Origin: Phycomyces nitens
Taxonomy: Eukaryota; Mucoromycota; Mucoromycetes; Mucorales; Phycomycetaceae
Assembly: GCA_022702545.1 (NCBI GenBank)
Contig: JAHRBC010000003.1
Span: forward strand, 5,890,001-5,954,000
Length of the DNA stretch: 64,000 nt
Direction of reading: 5' to 3'
The notes under the pieces are model-generated. The model was given only the letters and a program-made list of their open reading frames with translations. It was not told the DNA's origin and ran no database searches. A program made the position numbers and the translations under genes. Of this stretch, positions 61,599-64,000 are shown piece after piece; the first letter of the stretch is position 1, and every line of letters begins with the position of its first letter.

Positions 61599-63810
61599 TT
61601 ACATGATAATTTTTGATCTATTAAAGAAATGTTAATCAAAGCCTTTGGATGTAGATTTTTACCTGTATTCCTCAATGTTCTCATGTGTTAAAACCACTAT
61701 ACCAGCAGTGTTAGAAAACCATATTCCAACCAATCAGTTTAACTTACCCAAATCACGCTTTGTCAATGGGTTCTTTGTCAGTGGACAGATATTCTTCTTG
61801 CCTTCCCAATTCGACAGACATCGGACCCAACTGTCGTATCTAATCATCAAGTAAAAAGATTAGAAACAGAAGTTCTGACAAACGGATAAAACACTATAGT
61901 TACCCCATAACATGGCCATATTTTGAAATCGCTGGCTTTACCACTTCATCAAGTGTAATTGGGTCTACAAATCCAGGAAGAGGATTGTCTAGCTGCGTGT
62001 CATCACTGTCCAGCTCATCCTCTTCTTGGTTGGTATCTTCGTTGTTTCCACTGCTATCGTCCACCCTTGCGCGTGTCCGCCGGGTTGCCCGTGTACTCAA
62101 GGTAAATGTTCCAGAATCGTCATTGTGATCTTCGAAATCGTGTTCATCATCATCATCATCACTATCCCAACCACGAGTCCGTCTCTTTCTTTTCTTGGTC
62201 TTTTTCTCTACAACTGGTGCTGCCCGACTGCGAGGTCCAGCAGGTGATGCCACCCGACCAGTACCATGCTTGCTATGTGTTCTAAAAGTCTTTTCTACCT
62301 GTCCGTCCGCATTCTTTTTGTCGAACAAGTAATGTGCTTTACCCTTGGCATCCAATACATAGTTTGGATCGTTTACTTCCCCTGTCTCGACCAACAGACG
62401 GTAGAAATTGGAGCACTGAACATTTGCTTAGTTTCTTTTGATATTTTACTCAATCCATAATATCGTATTACCTGATAACCAACACGACCAGGTACTTTCA
62501 TGGCAAAAATACCCCATTGACCGTTTGCACCCAACTCTTCCAGACGTTCAAAGAATACCACACGCTCATCTTCTGCCCACTGTCCCTTGCGCTGTACCTC
62601 TCCAGGAGCATTAAAGCGATAGTAGTAGCTGTTTGGATTTTGATCAATCATTTGGTATGCACGAATACGGGCCTGAGACCATCCTTCAAACGCCTTTTCA
62701 GGATCTACTTGGTTTTCATGAATTTGTTTAAGCGCCTCATCCAGTCCTAGACGGCCACCCATGCGATATTGTCTAGGTAGCATTAGGATCACATTATTGC
62801 CAAGTTTATCATCAATCATACTTTTTAGCAGTGTCGTTTGTTGTCTTTTTTAATGTCTCTGAACGCTTCTTCAGCAATTGTTGATAAGCTGCCTGTTGCT
62901 CTTCACTCATCATATTATCTATTGTCATCAGTATTAATAAAAATCAAGAAACAATTCAGGTTTTGATCAATACTTGCGTGAGCTCTCTACTTCTGGCGCA
63001 TGCTTAGTAGCAATCACACGTCTGATTCCAAGCAAGTAGCCATTCTGTGTCAATCTAACGATCACCTCATCCTACGAGTAGACATGTCAATTATTAGTAT
63101 TTTTGCTAAAGATAAGCACGGTATGCTTTAGACAAGAGTGTTTTCATTACTTCATCATGTCCACAATCAATCAACATCTCTTCAATCTCTTCTGGCGTCA
63201 GATAATCAAACATCTCCTTGATTTTCTTTGATTTGCGATTTGTTTCTCTACGTTCATATTCGGCAAATTGACGCTGCTGAAGAGCAACTCTTTGTTGAAT
63301 GATATCCATTTCTGATGCAGTTACTTCCTCTCCAAACACATTCTCTTTTCGAACCGTCTCAATCTGATCACTGTGCATCATACAGTGTAAATTTCGGTAG
63401 ATATGAACATATCATGAAGAGAAATTTACCTTTCTTCCATTGATAGCTTAAAAGGTGCATGCTCAGACTCAATATAAACGTCAAATACTTGCTTCACTTT
63501 CCGAAGCGTTGCCTAAATATTTTTATGATCATGGTGAGATGATCATACTTTTTCTATTCAATGATGATTACCAGCAGAGGCTTGATTGTGACGCATGCAG
63601 GTACTGCACTATCCCTCCAGCTGCATCGGCCTTTGGACAAGACCTTGCAAGGTACAGCATGATCTATAATGATTAACATTAATAATCTAATCAACGATTA
63701 TTGTATTTTCAGAAATAAAAGTAACTGTCAGTCAGCTGCTGACCTTCTTTAAGAAACTTGGAGACCAATCTGTCTTCCTCGGGTGTGGATTGTTTCTTGA
63801 GACGAACCAT
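61599..63810 (-). CDS. SANT/Myb-domain protein with C-terminal U-box-like domain (536 aa, 11 exons)
   Basis: Exons: 63810-63744, 63663-63572, 63512-63430, 63370-63151, 63071-62978, 62918-62822, 62772-62472, 62415-61904, 61839-61748, 61696-61663, 61617-61599. All keep frame. In order, the protein has a charged helical N-terminus, a CUE/UBA-like short helix run (LTPEEIEEMLIDCGHDE), and then a SANT/Myb-like repeat (WAEDERVVFFERLEELGANGQW, then VGYQCSNFYRLL). A basic and acidic low-complexity stretch follows (KKTKKRKRRTRGWDSDDDDDEHD). The C-terminus reads LPGFVDPITLDEV, YGHVMGYDSW, CPLTKNPL, a U-box-like fold without a full zinc RING. A nuclear ubiquitin-ligase-type or chromatin role is inferred. 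The intron at 62977-62919 requires a GCAAGT donor. Confidence 0.8.
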
Positions 63811-64000
63811 GCTGGGAGAGAGTATGAGCCACGGAGAGGTAACGTTCGACACGCGCGAATGTCTCGATTCTTTTTTTTAAAAATAAAATAAAACACGAAA
63901 AATAAAAAAAATAAAGGATACGTGAGGAGGCACAGTCACACGTACTAAAGAGGGTGCAAAATATACCTTGAAGGACTATCTATACTTCATCAAGAGCTGT
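63811..64000. promoter_or_regulatory. promoter side of the SANT/U-box-like gene, window edge
   Basis: Non-coding up to the window end as far as I can tell. The last 40 bases could be the end of an exon of a further minus-strand gene, since a GTATAT donor-like site is present at about 63965 on the minus strand, but this cannot be judged from so little sequence. Confidence 0.25.

Overview
The window is nuclear DNA of a filamentous fungus, most likely an early-diverging Mucoromycota (Mucorales-like) genome. The evidence is AT-rich intergenic DNA, many short introns (mostly 50-65 nt) with GTAAGT-type donors, a full-length fungal elongation factor 3, fungal membrane-protein families, and two members of an uncharacterised gene family that I remember as expanded in Mucorales. 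I see no prokaryotic operons, CRISPR arrays, rRNA or convincing tRNA genes.

Layout. 1-5.7 kb: AT-rich, with one small secreted-protein gene. 5.8-16.2 kb: two direct copies of a 2.7-kb segment enclose a 91-bp triplicate tandem repeat, decayed coding sequence and one multi-exon gene that may be broken (10.6-12.9 kb). 16.3-18.0 kb: two decayed Tc1 transposases pointing away from each other. 19-24.2 kb: an 8-exon ABCC/MRP transporter. 24.9-27.9 kb: ARV1 and a SET/MYND gene diverging from a 118-bp promoter. 28.6-31.7 kb: intronless eEF3. 34.9-35.6 kb: a small mitochondrial-type protein. 36.2-38.1 kb: a second member of the uncharacterised family. 39.5-40.3 kb: eEF1B beta. 41.1-61.2 kb: a 2.0-kb inverted repeat (>99% identical by eye) flanks about 16 kb carrying an MSH6 pseudogene fragment, a cysteine-synthase-like enzyme, a FUSC-family membrane protein, about 7 kb of gene-poor DNA and a secreted GDSL phospholipase B-like enzyme. 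61.6-63.8 kb: a SANT-domain plus U-box-like protein.

The genes form no single pathway. They are housekeeping translation factors (eEF3, eEF1B beta), lipid and membrane functions (ARV1, the ABCC transporter, the FUSC protein, the phospholipase), cysteine synthesis and chromatin/ubiquitin-type regulators, set among repeats. I built exon models by hand and checked that every junction keeps frame. A notable by-product is that 5 of about 60 modelled introns need a GC rather than GT donor. I found no clearly undescribed system. The best leads are the GC-AG introns, the inverted-repeat pair with its linked dispersed element, and the lineage-specific gene family.
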